This document shows positions 25,508 through 33,349 of a stretch of DNA of 64,000 nt, piece after piece. Every line of letters begins with the position of its first letter. Position 1 is the first letter of the stretch. The DNA is from Sva-07 sp963728195 (lineage in GTDB: Bacteria > Actinomycetota > Acidimicrobiia > Acidimicrobiales > Ilumatobacteraceae). The translations under genes and the position numbers were made by a program. The notes beneath the pieces were generated by a model, which saw only the letters and a list, made by a program, of their open reading frames with translations, did no database searches and had not been told where the DNA came from. Location of the stretch: the NCBI GenBank assembly GCA_963728195.1, contig CAVSIX010000008.1, forward strand, positions 62,001-126,000, written 5' to 3'.

Positions 25508-27382
25508 ATGTCGATGACCAACAACGTGGCGGTGTCCGCCGAGCTGCAGGGGACGATCGTCGGGCTCTTCGTCGAGATCGGAGCGTCCGTGCGAGCCGGC
25601 GACGTGATGGCGCTCGTCGAGTCGATGAAGATGCACCACGAGGTCGTGGCGCCGGTCGCCGGCGTGATCGATTCGCTGGCGATCGCACAGGGCGACACGG
25701 TCGTGATCGGCCAGGAGCTCGGTCGGATCGCCGAGGGAGTGGCCACGGCGGCGGCAGCGGCCGAGACGGCGACAGCTCGCCCAGGCCCGCTCGGACTGGA
25801 ACGCGACGACCTCCGCGAGGTGATCGAGCGTCATGCGATCGGCCTCGACGAGCGCCGTCCCGATGCCGTCGAGCGACGGCGGGCACGGGGCCATCGCACG
25901 GCGCGCGAGAACGTCGGTGACCTGGTCGACGACGGCACGTTCGTCGAGTACGGGCCGCTCGTGATCGCCGCCCAGCGACGCCGCCGGTCGGTCGACGACC
26001 TGATCGCTGCCACGCCCGCCGATGGTCTGGTCGGCGGCATCGGTGACGTGAACGGCGACCTGTTCGGCGACGGTTCGTCGAGTCGGGCATCCAAGGTGGT
26101 CGCGGTCTCCTACGACTACACGGTCCTCGCCGGCACCCAGGGCACACAGAACCACCGCAAGAAGGACCGACTGTTCGAGGTCGCCGAGCAGTTGCGGGTC
26201 CCGATCGTGTTCTTCACCGAAGGTGGCGGGGGCCGGCCCGGTGACACCGACGGCATCGGCGTGAGCGGTCTCGACTGTCTCGCGTTCCGCTGGTTCGCCG
26301 AACTCTCGGGCACGATCCCGCTCGTCGGCGTCACCTCGGGCTACTGCTTCGCCGGCAACGCCGCCATCCTGGGCTGCTGCGACGTCGTGATCGCCACCGA
26401 GGACTCGAACATCGGCATGGGTGGTCCGGCGATGATCGAGGGCGGTGGCCTCGGCGTGTTCCAACCCAGCGAGATCGGCCCGATCGACGTGCAACGCCGC
26501 AACGGCGTCGTCGACATCGTCGTCGCCGACGAGGCCGAGGCGGTGCAGGTGGCCAAGCGGTACCTGTCCTACTTCCAGGGCAGTGTCTCGTCGTGGTCGG
26601 CTCCCGATCAGGAGGCGTTACGCGACGTCGTGCCGGTCGACCGGCTCCGCGCGTACGACATCCGTCGCGCGATCGACGGGCTGTTCGACGTCGACTCGGT
26701 GCTCGAATTGCGCCGCGAGTTCGGGATCGGGATGGTGACGGCACTGGCGCGGATCGAGGGCCGACCGGTCGGTGTGATCGCCAACGATCCCGGTCATCTC
26801 GCCGGTGCGATCGACTCCGATGGGGCCGACAAGGCGGCTCGCTTCATGCAGTTGTGCGACGCGTTCGGACTTCCGATCGTCACGCTCGTCGACACGCCGG
26901 GGATGATGGTCGGGCCCGACGTCGAGGCGACGGCGCTCGTACGCCACTGCAGCCGCCTGTTCGTCACCGGAGCGAACGTGTCGGTGCCGATGGTGTCGGT
27001 GGTGACCCGCAAGGCGTACGGCCTCGGTGCCCAGGCGATGATGGGCGGCACGACCAAGGCACCGATCGCCTGTCTGTCGTGGCCGACCGGTGAGTTCGGG
27101 GGGATGGGACTCGAGGGGGCGGTCCGCCTCGGCTACCGCAAGGAACTCGAATCGGTCACCGACGACGCCGAACGCGAGGTGTTGTTCCGCGAGATGGTCG
27201 ACCGGATGTACGCCCACGGCAAGGCGGTCAGCGTGGCGTCGTTCTTCGAGATCGACGACGTGATCGATCCCGTCGACACGCGGCGCTGGATCACGACGAT
27301 CTTCGACGCCGCCCCCGACACCCACCGAGCCTCGATCGATCCCGCAGCGCCCCCGCGGCGCCCCAACATCGACACCTGGTGA
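25508..27382 (+). CDS. Biotinyl domain fused to acyl-CoA carboxyltransferase
   Basis: 624-residue protein. Residues 5-75 form a biotin carboxyl-carrier domain with the biotinylation motif ESMKMHHEV (Lys 41); residues about 105-620 form a complete carboxyltransferase with both halves (FFTEGGGGRPGD ... GYCFAGNAAILG; then GVIANDPGHLAGAIDSDGADKAARF and LVDTPGMMVGP). It lacks biotin carboxylase, so it needs one from elsewhere, for example that encoded at 43919-46009. The usual actinobacterial carrier is fused to biotin carboxylase instead, so this order is unusual. TAGACC 6 bases before ATG may be its -10. Confidence 0.88.
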   Translation: MSMTNNVAVSAELQGTIVGLFVEIGASVRAGDVMALVESMKMHHEVVAPVAGVIDSLAIAQGDTVVIGQELGRIAEGVATAAAAAETATARPGPLGLERDDLREVIERHAIGLDERRPDAVERRRARGHRTARENVGDLVDDGTFVEYGPLVIAAQRRRRSVDDLIAATPADGLVGGIGDVNGDLFGDGSSSRASKVVAVSYDYTVLAGTQGTQNHRKKDRLFEVAEQLRVPIVFFTEGGGGRPGDTDGIGVSGLDCLAFRWFAELSGTIPLVGVTSGYCFAGNAAILGCCDVVIATEDSNIGMGGPAMIEGGGLGVFQPSEIGPIDVQRRNGVVDIVVADEAEAVQVAKRYLSYFQGSVSSWSAPDQEALRDVVPVDRLRAYDIRRAIDGLFDVDSVLELRREFGIGMVTALARIEGRPVGVIANDPGHLAGAIDSDGADKAARFMQLCDAFGLPIVTLVDTPGMMVGPDVEATALVRHCSRLFVTGANVSVPMVSVVTRKAYGLGAQAMMGGTTKAPIACLSWPTGEFGGMGLEGAVRLGYRKELESVTDDAEREVLFREMVDRMYAHGKAVSVASFFEIDDVIDPVDTRRWITTIFDAAPDTHRASIDPAAPPRRPNIDTW

Positions 27383-27417
27383 CTTGAACCTCAACCCGGC
27401 GCCCCACCCCGAAAAAT

Positions 27418-27452
27418 GCCGCTCCCGTCGCGCTCAGCGCGACGGGAGCGGC
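27418..27452. terminator. Strong bidirectional hairpin terminator
   Basis: A perfect 16-bp inverted repeat (27418-27433 with 27437-27452) with a TCA loop, flanked by AAAAAT on the left and AAATT on the right. It sits between two converging stop codons (27382 plus strand, 27472 minus strand), so it can end transcription from both sides. Confidence 0.85.
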
Positions 27453-27471
27453 AAATTCCGGGAATCGAGGG

Positions 27472-28467
27472 TCAGGCGCCGCAGCCAGTCGTGAGGACCC
27501 GGGTGAGTTCGGTGCCGTCGTAGGTGTAGACGAGCACCGACGCACGTTCGTCGTGCCAGGCGTGCACCAGAACTTCCATGCGGCCGTCACCGTTGAGGTC
27601 GGCGACGTCGAGCACCCGATACCGCTCGATGAAGTCGAAGGCGCCGTCCTCGGCGTCCTGGTCGATCGTCCAGAGCGCGACGGTGTCGGCGGCACGAGTC
27701 GTCGTGTCGATCAGCAGGAGCGCGGCGAGGTCGCCCGGCGTACCCGGTCCGGAGCCCGGCTGTACGAACTCGAAGACGGCGAGTGCCTCGTCGTCGCCGT
27801 CACCGTCGAGGTCGGCGACGACCAGTTGCTCGATGCCGCCCTGCGTTGCGTCGACCGGTTCCTCGGCGAACGCGGCTTCGCCGAGGGCCTGGTAGGCGGC
27901 CGGTGAGGTCGAGGTGGCGGCGACCGGTCGGGGCTTGAGCGGCCACGGCTGCTCGAACACGGCGACGGCGCTGTAGCCGAAGCCGGGCGGCTCGGGGGCG
28001 GCGATGTCGACGTCGATCGCCGGACCGACACGTCCGTCGGAGCAGCCCTCGGTGTTCTCGCCGATGACGACGGCCGTCTCGCCGGAGAGGTTGCTCACGA
28101 TGAACGGTGCGCCGGCCTCGATGCCGGGCCGTATCGGGTTGCCCGATGGATCGGTCGATGGCTGCCAGCGGTCCTGTTGCCATGCTCCGAGGAACAGCCA
28201 GCCGGCGCTGTCGGCACCGCCGACGAGCAGCGGCACCAACGCGTCGGCCGGCCCGGTGGGCAACGTCGTCGGCGGTGCCGTCGTCGAGTCGACCGGTTCG
28301 GTCGTCGCCGGAGCGATCGTGGTCGTCGTCGACGTGGTCGTCGTGGTCGTGCTCGACGTCGTCGTGAGCGTCGGGCCGGGATTCGAGGTCTCCTCGGTCG
28401 TGCAGGCGGCGACCAGCATTCCGAGCGAGGAAACCACGGCCACCAGGCGGAAATGCCGAGCTCGCAT
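27472..28467 (-). CDS. Lipoprotein with FG-GAP/EF-like repeats
   Basis: 331-residue exported lipoprotein. Signal peptide with lipobox LVAAC (Cys 22), a Thr-rich disordered linker (about residues 34-72), then a beta-propeller-like domain containing two calcium-loop motifs DLDGDGDDE (about 219-227) and DLNGDGRME (about 290-298), as in FG-GAP/VCBS repeats. It would sit on the outer face of the membrane. Its start is 2 bases after the metallo-hydrolase stop, so the two are coupled. Function unknown; ligand or protein binding is the likely role. Confidence 0.85.
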   Translation of the reverse strand: MRARHFRLVAVVSSLGMLVAACTTEETSNPGPTLTTTSSTTTTTTSTTTTIAPATTEPVDSTTAPPTTLPTGPADALVPLLVGGADSAGWLFLGAWQQDRWQPSTDPSGNPIRPGIEAGAPFIVSNLSGETAVVIGENTEGCSDGRVGPAIDVDIAAPEPPGFGYSAVAVFEQPWPLKPRPVAATSTSPAAYQALGEAAFAEEPVDATQGGIEQLVVADLDGDGDDEALAVFEFVQPGSGPGTPGDLAALLLIDTTTRAADTVALWTIDQDAEDGAFDFIERYRVLDVADLNGDGRMEVLVHAWHDERASVLVYTYDGTELTRVLTTGCGA

Positions 28468-28469
28468 CG

Positions 28470-29225
28470 TCACGGCATCGTCACCGACTCCCCGGGCTGC
28501 ACGACATGGAGATGAGAGGACAGCCCGGCGTCGGCGAGCGCCATTCGGAACTGTTCGGGCGGCGACTCGAACCAGTGGGGGAGCCGACGTCGACCATCCT
28601 CTGGAGCGTAGGTTCCCCAGTGGATCGGAACGACGATGCCCGGACGGATCATGCCGGTCGCCGTCGCCGCACGCACCGGGTTCAGATGACCGGTGCCCAG
28701 CGACGGACCCCATCCCCAGATCGGCAGGAGTGCGACGTCGATGTCGTCGAGCTGCGCCATCTCGTCGAACAGGTCGGTGTCGCCGGGGAAGTACACCCGC
28801 CGCCCTTCGCCGCTGACCACATAGCCGACCGGCGGCGCCGACACACGGCTGTGCGGCCCGCGGCCGTGCTTGTGGGCGGCCGACACCACCTCGGCGGTGA
28901 CAAGCGAGCCGTCGAGGTGCACGGTGTCGCCGACACGCACCTCGGTGACGTCGCGGAAGCCGGCGGACCTGAGCAGCCGCCCGGTGCCGACCGGGGTGAT
29001 CAACCGAGCGTCGGGCCGGATCTGTCGCAGCGACGCCATGTGCAGATGATCGACGTGTGCATGCGACAGCAGGACGGTGTCGACGTCGGCGACACCGGGA
29101 CCGGGCAGCGAGCGTCGCCGTCGGAGGTGGGCGACGCGTCGGGTGAGCAGCGGGTCGGTGAGTATTCGCTGGGAGCCGACCTCGATGAGCACCGAGGCAT
29201 GGCCGACCCACTGCACGCTGGTCAC
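28470..29225 (-). CDS. Metallo-beta-lactamase-fold hydrolase (UlaG-like)
   Basis: 251-residue MBL-fold enzyme of the UlaG/NAPE-PLD-like branch: VGHASVLIEV and ILTDPLL at the N-terminus, zinc motif SHAHVDHLH, then YFPGDTDLFDEM and IHWGTYAPED with the last His. NAPE-PLD-like members cleave phosphodiester lipids, which would suit the lipid-type neighbours, but this is inference. GTG start with TAGCCT 6 bases upstream. Repeat family A lies just upstream. Confidence 0.88.
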   Translation of the reverse strand: MTSVQWVGHASVLIEVGSQRILTDPLLTRRVAHLRRRRSLPGPGVADVDTVLLSHAHVDHLHMASLRQIRPDARLITPVGTGRLLRSAGFRDVTEVRVGDTVHLDGSLVTAEVVSAAHKHGRGPHSRVSAPPVGYVVSGEGRRVYFPGDTDLFDEMAQLDDIDVALLPIWGWGPSLGTGHLNPVRAATATGMIRPGIVVPIHWGTYAPEDGRRRLPHWFESPPEQFRMALADAGLSSHLHVVQPGESVTMP

Positions 29226-29246
29226 CCCGCCAGGCTACGGCCCCCT

Positions 29247-29300
29247 CGTCTGCGTGACGGTTGCGGTGCTCCGTCCCACCGGGAATGCAACACAAACGTG
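29247..29300 (-). repeat. Palindromic repeat family A, copy 1 (diverged)
   Basis: On the minus strand this reads CACGTTTGTGTTGCA, a variable centre with GGTG/CACC arms, and CGTCACGCAGACG. It matches the two identical copies at 33226-33349 in the outer arms and the hairpin design, with a diverged centre. It lies between the acyltransferase stop and the metallo-hydrolase start. Confidence 0.65.
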
Positions 29301-29342
29301 GTTGGTGGGGGTGCTGGGGCGGTTGGGGTCGGGTGTGACGGG

Positions 29343-30341
29343 TCAGCCGAGGTCGGGCCAGCGGCGGTGCTGGCGGCGGCGCAGGCCGGCGGTCCCGAGC
29401 CGGCGGCGTTCGGCGAGTGCCCAGTCGCGGCGCCACCCGGTGTGATCCGGGCCGGTCAGCGCCGGGCTGGTACCGGCGGCGGCCCGTTGGCGGGCGGTCC
29501 AGAAGTCGGTGATCGCCTCGTCGCCGAGCACCGTGACCGCCGCTTCGATGCGTGCGCTGAACCGACGTGTCGACTCGCCGTCCTGCGGTGTGAGCGGTGC
29601 GCCGAAGACGACGTTCGTGCGGCCGGGCTTGGGGCGCTTCATCCCCTTGCCGAAGATTGCGCCGGTGCCGTCGATGAAGACCGGCACCACCGCGGCGCCA
29701 GTGCGCGCCGACAGGTAGGCGGCGCCACCCTTGAAGTCCTGCCCCCAGCCGTCGGGTGAGCGGCCGCCCTCCGGATAGATCACGAGGCTGTAGCCGTCGT
29801 CGATCAGGTCCTTGATCATGTCCGACGACCTGCGGCCCGTCAGCTCCCGGTCGATCGGGATGGCATTGAGCGAGAGCGCCGACAGTGCTGCCTTCCACTT
29901 CTTGTCGAAGAAGTAGTCGGCGGCAGCGGCGACGACCAGCTTGTGGCGCCACGTCGCCGGTACCGCGCGGATCATCAAGCCGGTGTCGAGGTGACTGTGA
30001 TGGTTGGGGGTGAAGATCAGTGCGGGCGGCTCCTCGAGCGCTGCGAGGTCGGCGAGCCGGTCGGTTCCCAGGATCTCGGGCGCCGCAAGGATCCGGGCGG
30101 CGAGACGGACCGGGCCTTCCACCATCACGGTACGCACCGACGAAGCGAGTGGGCGGCGAGCCCACGCGGTGTCGTAGTGGGCCCCGAGCCCGGACACCTC
30201 TGGTGGCACCTCGACACCGCGGGGCACGGTCGGCGAGCGGTACGGGAAGCCGAAGTTGCGCAACGGCATCATCGCACCGCGCACGGCGTCCTCCGCGACG
30301 CCGGCGACCCGCTGGGCCCGCTGGAGGTTCCGGTCGACCAT
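29343..30341 (-). CDS. PlsC-like 1-acylglycerol-3-phosphate acyltransferase
   Basis: 332-residue acyltransferase of the PlsC/LPLAT family. Catalytic NHHSHLD (motif I, NHxxxxD), IPIDRE (motif II), IYPEGGRSPDG (motif III) and VVPVFIDG (motif IV). It would acylate a glycerophospholipid or a related acceptor at the membrane. It starts 10 bases after the LarA-like gene stop and forms part of the minus-strand block. The C-terminal 40 residues are Arg-rich and of no recognised fold. Confidence 0.88.
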   Translation of the reverse strand: MVDRNLQRAQRVAGVAEDAVRGAMMPLRNFGFPYRSPTVPRGVEVPPEVSGLGAHYDTAWARRPLASSVRTVMVEGPVRLAARILAAPEILGTDRLADLAALEEPPALIFTPNHHSHLDTGLMIRAVPATWRHKLVVAAAADYFFDKKWKAALSALSLNAIPIDRELTGRRSSDMIKDLIDDGYSLVIYPEGGRSPDGWGQDFKGGAAYLSARTGAAVVPVFIDGTGAIFGKGMKRPKPGRTNVVFGAPLTPQDGESTRRFSARIEAAVTVLGDEAITDFWTARQRAAAGTSPALTGPDHTGWRRDWALAERRRLGTAGLRRRQHRRWPDLG

Positions 30342-30351
30342 CGGCGGCGTC

Positions 30352-31938
30352 CTACTTCACGTCCGCGATCATCAGCGGCGGCGTCTTGATGTGGGTGATC
30401 GTCGGCGAGCGACCGACGGTGTCGGAGGCGATCTCCAGCGCGTCGTTCATCGTCGACGCCGGCGTGAAGCCGAGCTTGCGGACCGTCGCCGCGTCGCCGC
30501 CGACGATGATCACCTTGCCGACGTGCTTCATCCCGTGGCTGCCCCAGTACCACATGTAGAACGGGTGGACGCCGTGGTAGGCGTTGGTCGTGCGGTACAG
30601 ATGTCGGTACCAGTCGTCCTCGGCGTACTGCTGCTCCCACTTCTGCGACATCACGTGCGGATCGTGGGTGTCGGCGAGCACCTCCTCGAAGAAGTCGATG
30701 TAGCTCGGGTGGTGCACCGGGTGGAATTCGTTCGTCGTCGGGTGGGTGAGGATGACCACACCGCCCTCACGCACCAGCGGCTTGCCCCGGTACAGGTTGA
30801 AGAAGTAGCCGAGCCCGGTGCACATCACCAGGATCGGGTTCATGATCGAGTGGACGTTGTAGGGACAGATGTACGGAATCCCCATCGTGAGGATGTCGGT
30901 CTGGCCCTCGACCTCGACGAGCTGCTGGTCGTAGACGTGCTGCGTGGTGATCTTGTGCACCGCTTCGACCTCGCCGGCCTGGACGCTCGTCATCTGGTGC
31001 GGCGCTTCGATGCCGTGGAAGATCTTGCGAGCGAGCCGCGGTGGCGTCTTCGCCAGCGACTTGGCCGTGCCGAGGTAGAGCGCACGGTCCTTGGCGGTCC
31101 ACTCCCACTCGCGTTTGGACAGGAACTCGAACGGTTGCGGGAACGTGTCGGTGTTGAGCGTCGTCTCGATCTGGAAGACCTTCGGGCCGTGGTCGCGCAT
31201 CACCTTGCCCATGCGCCATGTGCTCTTGTGGAGCTCGGAGGCGTGCTGGTCCATGAAGGAGTGCGACGCCTCCATCGTGGTCGGGTTGTGGTGATGGCGC
31301 AGCGACCGATAACTCGCGAGTCCGACGGCGGTCGACTTCCACCCACCGTCCATGGCGACGAGGTTGATGTTGACGTACACGAGCAGGTCGGATTCGGCCG
31401 CCCGTTTGTTGATCTCGATCTCTTCGCCCTGGTCGGTGGTGCCCAGGAAGGCGAGGTTGTCGGGGTCCTCGGCGTCGTGCTGGTAGAGGAGTCCACGGGG
31501 CTCGAACGCGTCGTAGACCCGGTCGCCGAGTGCGTGGCGCAGCTCGAACTCGTGCATCCGCCGGTGCAGGGCGAGCGCGGCGATGATGTGCACGTCGTCG
31601 ACGCCGGCGTCGGCGGCCATCGTCAGGACCTGTTCGACGATCCGTTGGCGCAGGTCGGGGCGGCGCATCTTCGGCAACGGCAGGCTCACGTCGTCGAAGG
31701 CGATCGTCAGCTTCATACCGGCGAACAGCAGCGACGGCAACGGGTCCATGTCGATCGGGTTCAGCAGCGCCGTTCGGATCGCCCCGTCGATGTCGTCGAT
31801 CGCGTCGTGTGGTTCGGGCGCGTAGATCACCCTGCTGCGGTCGGCCGGCAGCTTCTCCAGGCGGAATCCCTCACCGTGCCAGAACAGCGTCGGCGGCGTC
31901 GATTTGTCGACATCGAGTACGAATCCAGGGCGAGGCAT
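30352..31938 (-). CDS. LarA-like (nickel-pincer) racemase family protein
   Basis: 528-residue protein with a LarA/DUF2088 domain. Seen: IAFDDVSLPLPKMRRPDLRQRI with ADAGVDDVHIIAALALHRRMHE (His 125), and MDGGWKSTAVGLASYRSLRHHHNP, where Lys 201 in GGWKS matches the lysine that carries the nickel-pincer cofactor in lactate racemase. It is about 100 residues longer than the usual enzyme. No larB, larC or larE gene is in this window. It is probably an alpha-hydroxyacid racemase or epimerase with another substrate. GGAG upstream of the ATG gives a ribosome site. Confidence 0.8.
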   Translation of the reverse strand: MPRPGFVLDVDKSTPPTLFWHGEGFRLEKLPADRSRVIYAPEPHDAIDDIDGAIRTALLNPIDMDPLPSLLFAGMKLTIAFDDVSLPLPKMRRPDLRQRIVEQVLTMAADAGVDDVHIIAALALHRRMHEFELRHALGDRVYDAFEPRGLLYQHDAEDPDNLAFLGTTDQGEEIEINKRAAESDLLVYVNINLVAMDGGWKSTAVGLASYRSLRHHHNPTTMEASHSFMDQHASELHKSTWRMGKVMRDHGPKVFQIETTLNTDTFPQPFEFLSKREWEWTAKDRALYLGTAKSLAKTPPRLARKIFHGIEAPHQMTSVQAGEVEAVHKITTQHVYDQQLVEVEGQTDILTMGIPYICPYNVHSIMNPILVMCTGLGYFFNLYRGKPLVREGGVVILTHPTTNEFHPVHHPSYIDFFEEVLADTHDPHVMSQKWEQQYAEDDWYRHLYRTTNAYHGVHPFYMWYWGSHGMKHVGKVIIVGGDAATVRKLGFTPASTMNDALEIASDTVGRSPTITHIKTPPLMIADVK

Positions 31939-31964
31939 CAGCAGTCTCCAACGAGAAGGACGAG

Positions 31965-31997
31965 CGTTACGCCAGGGGTCAGACCCCAGGTGTAACG
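31965..31997. repeat. Palindromic repeat family C, copy 1
   Basis: CGTTAC ... GTAACG outer arms around the palindromic core GGGGTCAGACCCC (31975-31987). A diverged copy is at 49724-49752. Both lie between the stop of one minus-strand gene and the start of the next, and both carry TAACRCT facing the downstream gene. The core is a widespread bacterial intergenic motif as far as I recall. Confidence 0.65.
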
Positions 31998-32011
31998 GGG
32001 CGTGAGCGAGG

Positions 32012-33202
32012 TCATCGCCGGACCTCGAACGCCACTTTCACGGCGCCGCGGCGACCGGCGGTGGCAGCGTGGGCGATCGCGTCGACGTGGTCGGACAGGG
32101 AATAGGTGGCCGAGAGCAGCCGTTCGGCTCGCAGTTCGTTCGCTGTCTCGATCGCCAGATCGAACGTGCGGACGGTGCGGCCGTCGGGGAGGTGCTCGGT
32201 GCCGTAGGTGTAGGCGCCCTTGAGTTCGGTCTCGCGGTGCCAGAGCCCGGTCAGGTCGAGCGTCACGTCGGCGGGCATGCCGAGCAGCACCACCCGACCG
32301 CGTGGGCGGGTGATCCGGAGGCTGTCGGCGACGGTAGCGCTCGTTCCGACAGCGTCGATCGTGACATGGGCGCCGGACGACAGATGATCGCCGACCATGT
32401 GACAGCCCGCCGCCCGGCGGACCGCCCGCGGCAACCCGTCGGGGGCGACGACGACGTCGGCGCCGAACTCCTTAGCGAACTGGCGCTGGTGCGGGTAGCG
32501 GGCGCCGACGATGATGCGCACGTCGGGCACGTAGCGTCGTAGGCCGGCGACGGCAGCGAGGCCCATCGTGCCGGCGCCGAGCACGGCGACGATCGCCGGT
32601 GTCGACGTGTCCTGGCGGGCCGCGACCACCGGTGCGGCGAGCAGTGCGGCATGGATACCGCCGGCGAACGGCTCGACGAGCACGGCTCGTTCGTCGGGCA
32701 TGTCGTCGGCGATGCGGTGGAGCTGCGAATCGTGGGCGACGAACTCCGGTGCCCAACCGCCGCCGGTCGAGCAGCAGAAGCCGGTCTGGATCCCCGGCTC
32801 GAGGCGCCCGGTCGCGAGGTGGGCGTAATCGTCGCCATCGCCCGGGGCAGCATCGTCGAACGGCGGGGCGAAGCCACGGGCCTCGTGGCCGAGCACCGGT
32901 TCGAGGATCACTCGCGTGCCGTCGTCGAGCTCGCCGACCACCTCGTGGCCGGGCACGAACGGGAACGACACCCAGTCCTCGAAGTACAGCGACGCATGCC
33001 CCTCGACCAACGAGAGGTCCGAGCCGCAGATGCCCGCCAGCCGGGTGTGCACGCGGAGCCATCCGGTGCCTGGCAGTTCCGGCTCGTCGACCGAGGTGTA
33101 CTCCAGCGGGCCGATCTTCGTGGCGGTCACCGGCGAGATCGCCGACGCGATCCGCGCCATGCCGAGTCGCGGGATCGAGCGCGACACCTGCAGCGCCTTC
33201 AT
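32012..33202 (-). CDS. Zinc-type alcohol dehydrogenase (MDR superfamily)
   Basis: 396-residue medium-chain dehydrogenase. N-terminal GroES-like domain with catalytic-zinc ligands (GICGSDLS, PGHEVVG, and later VEPFAGGIHA), then a Rossmann domain (VLGAGTMGLAAVAGLRR). The four-Cys structural zinc loop of classic alcohol dehydrogenases is not seen. It lies directly downstream of the fatty acyl-CoA reductase and may oxidise or reduce the alcohol or aldehyde made there. Two copies of repeat A separate the two genes. Confidence 0.88.
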   Translation of the reverse strand: MKALQVSRSIPRLGMARIASAISPVTATKIGPLEYTSVDEPELPGTGWLRVHTRLAGICGSDLSLVEGHASLYFEDWVSFPFVPGHEVVGELDDGTRVILEPVLGHEARGFAPPFDDAAPGDGDDYAHLATGRLEPGIQTGFCCSTGGGWAPEFVAHDSQLHRIADDMPDERAVLVEPFAGGIHAALLAAPVVAARQDTSTPAIVAVLGAGTMGLAAVAGLRRYVPDVRIIVGARYPHQRQFAKEFGADVVVAPDGLPRAVRRAAGCHMVGDHLSSGAHVTIDAVGTSATVADSLRITRPRGRVVLLGMPADVTLDLTGLWHRETELKGAYTYGTEHLPDGRTVRTFDLAIETANELRAERLLSATYSLSDHVDAIAHAATAGRRGAVKVAFEVRR

Positions 33203-33225
33203 CGAAGCGCTCCAGCCAGCCCGAC

Positions 33226-33286
33226 CACGTTTGTGTGGCAGTTCGGGTGGACCGTCGCACCGGAAGCGTCACGCAAACGGGAAGTC
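33226..33286 (+). repeat. Palindromic repeat family A, copy 2
   Basis: 61-bp unit starting CACGTTTGTGTGGCAG, perfectly repeated 63 bases later. The ends pair (CGTTTGTGTG with CACGCAAACG, one G-U) and an inner stem pairs TTCGGGTG with CACCGGAA, giving a nested hairpin. Lies in the gap between the alcohol dehydrogenase start and the reductase stop. Confidence 0.85.
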
Positions 33287-33288
33287 GT

Positions 33289-33349
33289 CACGTTTGTGTG
33301 GCAGTTCGGGTGGACCGTCGCACCGGAAGCGTCACGCAAACGGGAAGTC
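33289..33349 (+). repeat. Palindromic repeat family A, copy 3
   Basis: Exact copy of the 61-bp unit at 33226. Its last two bases overlap the stop codon of the reductase/HAD gene (33348-33350), so the repeat forms the 3' end of that gene and could act as a transcript end structure. Confidence 0.85.

Noticed and set aside
24173..26494. Minus-strand frame of 773 codons
   Set aside because: Spans the ends of two real plus-strand genes (CLC and carboxylase) and has no recognisable domain.
28255..28370. Repeat of GTC/GTG triplets
   Set aside because: It is simply the coding sequence of the Thr-rich linker of the lipoprotein.
28467..30165. Extension upstream of the lipoprotein frame
   Set aside because: Crosses the metallo-hydrolase and acyltransferase genes out of frame; the lipobox fixes the start at 28467.
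33226..33349. CRISPR array
   Set aside because: Only two units and the whole 61-bp unit repeats with 2 bases between; no spacers, no cas genes.
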